Shown here one piece after another: positions 63,701-64,000 of a stretch of DNA of 64,000 nt. Numbering within the stretch: the stretch's first letter is position 1; each line of letters starts with the position of its first letter. Location: positions 3,986,265-4,050,264 of the forward strand of contig CAJINV010000007.1 of the NCBI GenBank assembly GCA_905178155.1, read 5' to 3'. The notes beneath the pieces are model-generated. The model saw only the letters and a list, made by a program, of their open reading frames with translations, made no database searches and was not told where the DNA came from. Origin of the DNA: Amoebophrya sp. A120. Its lineage: Eukaryota > Sar > Dinophyceae > Syndiniales > Amoebophryaceae. Made by a program: the position numbers and the translations under genes.

Positions 63701-64000
63701 CTAGTATCATTTCGAGATCAACAAGAACGTCCTGAAGCGCAAGAACCGTCTGCTCCGAGCAACAAGGACCAACCGGCCGCGGGGGTGTTTGAAGTAGAAG
63801 ATGTGGCCGCGCAAGATGTTGAACCATCGAGATCATTTGACGAACAAGATGAAAGCGGAAACTCATCTTGCGACAGTCACACTTCTAAAGGCTACGACAA
63901 TGAACATGAAGCTCCCGTGATGACGGAGGTGGAGGACGAGTCAGCTCACGAACTGGCGATCATGAAAATGAAATCTCAGCGCGAGGAGGAAATGAAGCAA
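48788..64000 (+). CDS. Giant acidic, lysine/glutamate-rich protein, 3' end outside window
   Basis: Exons: 48788-53386, about 53548-54379, 54543-54704, 57930-58010, 58206-58285, 58466-58557, 58713 to beyond 64000. ATG 48788 (context CATCATGGG) is the first in a frame that is open from about 48290; an upstream exon is possible. The N-terminus is Lys/Gln-rich ([13 protein letters not shown]), then about 500 acidic residues. More ordered, unrecognised segments follow: about 50250-50390, 51120-51620, 51820-52160, 52330-52440, 53040-53380 and 53550-54040 (helical, Cys and aromatic residues). The last exon, over 5.2 kb, is open to the window edge and holds Lys/Glu coiled-coil-like tracts (about 59640-59730, 62660-62820) and a possible folded domain (about 60430-60770). 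No family identified; a scaffold or nuclear role would be a guess. Confidence 0.82.
53387..53547. mobile_element. Introner element E1 (GCAAAAGTATCG family, right end decayed)
   Basis: Starts TATGCATTGCAAAATCAAAA; right arm ACAACGATCGATGCTTTCGC. AATTTGTCATGCATGATCGC inside. No clear flanking repeat, so the 3' boundary may be off by a few bases; the frame resumes at HPLYHS or LYHS. Confidence 0.75.
54380..54537. mobile_element. Introner element E2 (GCAAAAGTATCG family)
   Basis: Exact direct repeat AAACA (54375-54379 and 54538-54542). Starts TATCCTGTGCAAAAGTATCG; right end ACGATACTCTTGCAATTCAT followed by A. Frame preserved at a codon boundary. Confidence 0.92.
55755..56505 (+). repeat. 18-bp minisatellite, about 40 copies
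   Basis: Nearly perfect tandem CTTCCCGCTTTCCCCGTG. The period is divisible by three and stop-free in all six frames, so it produces long artefact peptides (AFPVLP, PCFPLS, RASRFP on plus; GKHGES, GSTGKA, GKREAR on minus). The degree of homogeneity suggests recent expansion. Confidence 0.95.
56506..56965 (+). repeat. 19-bp minisatellite, about 24 copies
   Basis: Tandem GGGGATTGCAAAATATTTC with scattered substitutions. Confidence 0.93.
56975..57183 (+). repeat. 22-bp minisatellite, about 9 copies
   Basis: Tandem units built from GGCCGTTTGCGATTTGGCCG with a variable GCTG or TTG spacer, running into the gap. Confidence 0.9.
57184..57684. other. Assembly gap (N)
   Basis: Unresolved bases inside the tandem arrays of composite repeat copy 2. 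Confidence 0.99.
57685..57748 (+). repeat. TTGGCCG 7-bp array
   Basis: About nine tandem copies, followed by the GAGCGATTTCGCAAATCGCG tail shared with copy 1. Confidence 0.88.
58011..58200. mobile_element. Introner element E4 (AGAGTGCACAAC family)
   Basis: Flanks ACACG (58006-58010) and ACACC (58201-58205). Starts TAAGAGAGTGCACACCTCCT; right end AGTTGTGCACTCTGATA. Related to B6, B7 and B13 in the ABC gene. Frame preserved (ACG|CAG). Confidence 0.85.
58286..58460. mobile_element. Introner element E5 (GCAAAAGTATCG family)
   Basis: Flanks ATCGG (58281-58285) and ATCGA (58461-58465). Starts TATGCATTGCAAAAGTATCG; right end CTTTTGCAATTCATA. Frame preserved (GG|C ATT). Confidence 0.88.
58558..58707. 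mobile_element. Introner element E6 (GCAAAAGTATCG family)
   Basis: Exact direct repeat CGACT (58553-58557 and 58708-58712). Starts TATCCTGTGTAAAAGTATCG; right end GTGCGTTGCTTTTGCATTTC followed by ATA. Frame preserved (T|GG), opening the 5-kb last exon. Confidence 0.92.

Overview
The window reads as nuclear DNA of a protist, most likely a dinoflagellate-lineage parasite of the Amoebophrya/Syndiniales type. That assignment is an inference. It rests on very large multi-exon genes, a mix of canonical and non-canonical introns, and many introns that are short inverted-repeat elements with target-site duplications (introner elements, which have been reported in Amoebophrya). Nothing in the window looks bacterial, and I saw no rRNA, tRNA or CRISPR array.

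Layout: (1) 1-12541, the 3' part of a huge secreted or surface mosaic protein (discoidin-like, PAN/apple-like, LamG-like and novel Cys modules), cut by ten introner-type introns. (2) 15120-34314, one ABCA-type full transporter of about 5,248 residues, rebuilt here from 16 exons; all 15 introns are introner-type. (3) 35893-36831, a small gene with GT-AG introns. (4) 37091-39944, a composite repeat with tandem arrays and an assembly gap. (5) 39978-40396, a possible small minus-strand membrane protein gene. (6) 40899-42267, a Rab2-like GTPase with three ordinary GT-AG introns. (7) 43090-43985, a free-standing 896-bp element with the same architecture as the introners, possibly the intron of a short gene. 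(8) 44304-48253, a Ser/Ala-rich protein with GT-AG introns plus one introner. (9) 48788 to beyond 64000, a giant acidic low-complexity protein with six introner-type introns. One of these is 3.2 kb long and holds a second copy of the composite repeat.

The main discovery is the introner system. I delimited 33 elements. The typical copy begins 5'-TA and ends TA-3', carries terminal inverted repeats of roughly 10-60 bp, and lies between 5-bp direct repeats. Removing the element plus one repeat copy restores the reading frame and, in the ABC transporter, restores conserved motifs across the junctions. None of the possible splice registers within the exact repeats gives GT-AG. The same inverted-repeat families recur in unrelated genes, and a subterminal TTTGTCATGC-like word is shared between families. 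The Rab gene shows that canonical splicing operates alongside. Apart from the elements themselves, the genes are unrelated and do not form a pathway.
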